Shown here in pieces: positions 63,603 to 64,000 of a stretch of DNA of 64,000 nucleotides (positions are counted from its first letter, which is position 1; the number at the start of each line of letters is the position of its first letter). The notes under the pieces are model-generated. The model was not told the origin of the DNA and searched no databases. It was given only the letters and a program-made list of their open reading frames with translations. Source of the DNA: Caballeronia sp. NK8 (GTDB lineage Bacteria; Pseudomonadota; Gammaproteobacteria; Burkholderiales; Burkholderiaceae); the NCBI RefSeq assembly GCF_018408855.1, contig NZ_AP024326.1, positions 930,001 through 994,000 on the forward strand, read 5' to 3'. The position numbers and the translations under genes are program-made.

Positions 63603-63635
63603 GCCGCCAGTCGATCTGGCGGCTTTTTTATTTTT
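63603..63635 (+). terminator. Terminator after the CAP lipoprotein
   Basis: AGCCGCCAG-TCGAT-CTGGCGGCT followed by TTTTTATTTTT, 27 nt after the stop. Confidence 0.9.
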
Positions 63636-63643
63636 GCAAGAGT

Positions 63644-63680
63644 GAAAAAACGCCTTGGAGTGAAGCTCCGACGCGTTTTC
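63644..63680 (-). terminator. Terminator of the minus-strand gene at 63696
   Basis: Minus strand AAAACGC-gtc-GGAG-cttca-CTCC-aag-GCGTTTT, then TTCACTC, 15-50 bp after the stop at 63696. It is convergent with the terminator at 63603. Confidence 0.65.
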
Positions 63681-63695
63681 TTGCGGACAATTGCC

Positions 63696-64000
63696 TCAGC
63701 CGCCTGAGCCGGCGGTGTCGCCATAACCCTGCACATCGTAGCCAGTCACGGCGCCCGTGCTATCGCTCGCACTGCACATCGCGTACTCGTAAGTGTTCCC
63801 GGATGTGTTCCAAGTATTTGTAATATAGGTAGTGTTTGTGCCGTCGTTAAAAACTGAATTCTGCTGGCCCCACCCAGGCCAAAATCCGAGTTTCTGAGTC
63901 ACGTAGGTTCGGCAGGCTTCCTCGGGATTCCCCTTCGGTTGCGTGGGTGCGTTTGGTTGGCATACCTGTCCGACCCAGGCCGAGCCATTCCACGAGGGCG
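63696..64000 (-). CDS. C-terminus of a secreted or pilus-tip-like protein (PilV/shufflon-like), cut by window edge
   Basis: About 100 residues are visible, entering at the right edge in frame: PSWNGSAWVGQVCQPNAPTQ, then EEACRTYVTQKLGFWPGWGQ, ending DVQGYGDTAGSGG. The WNGSAWV motif and Thr/Asn/Gly-rich, cysteine-bearing tail resemble the exchangeable tips of type IVb pilin PilV in shufflons. The upstream part with the pilin domain is outside the window, so the call is tentative. Confidence 0.5.
   Translation of the reverse strand, partial: PSWNGSAWVGQVCQPNAPTQPKGNPEEACRTYVTQKLGFWPGWGQQNSVFNDGTNTTYITNTWNTSGNTYEYAMCSASDSTGAVTGYDVQGYGDTAGSGG

Overview
The window looks like a piece of a large conjugative plasmid or integrated plasmid from a Burkholderiaceae bacterium (Paraburkholderia, Caballeronia or a close relative). 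This is inferred from the high GC content, a DUF4148 secreted protein, the FUSC and LysR metabolic cassettes, and a complete PRTRC plasmid-partition gene set (ParB, ThiF, proteins A to F). No rRNA, tRNA or CRISPR array was seen.

Layout. 1-4219: a small stress or redox regulon (alpha/beta hydrolase, SDR oxidoreductase, MerR regulator, DJ-1/PfpI protein). Three MerR-type promoters sit in it, and an IS630 copy has landed between one promoter and its target. 4691-11610: a Tn554/recombinase-in-trio type operon of three tyrosine recombinases plus a small helper. Its first recombinase is split by an IS30 element. 12077-13380: an AhpD-like protein and an unknown gene. 13438-20597: the PRTRC operon on the minus strand (parB, E, C, a small ORF, F, B, A, ThiF, unknown), with a frameshift in ThiF. 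A second identical IS630 copy splits the DUF7673-like gene just upstream. 23542-36950: metabolic cargo. It holds a LysR/aldehyde dehydrogenase/FUSC efflux cluster, a lone integrase, and a D-tartrate module (LysR, tarD, dctA, maeB).

37216-64000 is plasmid backbone. It includes a methyltransferase-helicase fusion operon, DnaA-box-like repeats, a plus-strand run of small plasmid genes (DUF1173, zinc proteins, a Lar-like protein), and a tyrosine recombinase with a Fis-type tail. It continues with the PRTRC D actin-like segregation gene and its partner, an IS21 element, primase, SSB, a NERD protein, a coiled-coil DNA-binding protein, a FlhD/FlhC-like fusion regulator, a CAP lipoprotein, and the end of a gene resembling a PilV/shufflon tip.

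The most unusual signals are regulatory. Three backbone operons (parB, the operon headed at 41442, and the one headed at 57832) share a promoter layout: a GCYTTTCGYG box exactly 39-40 bp before a CTATCACCCGCG-like initiation region, followed by a covarying GC hairpin. A weaker fourth copy precedes a possible ~100-nt small RNA at 49027-49131. Four genes carry a leader in which the loop of one stem is complementary to sequence just downstream, suggesting a pseudoknot or kissing structure before the ribosome-binding site. A single-chain FlhD-FlhC-like protein (60607-61797), related to conjugation master activators of the SetCD/AcaCD kind, is a plausible but untested activator of these promoters.
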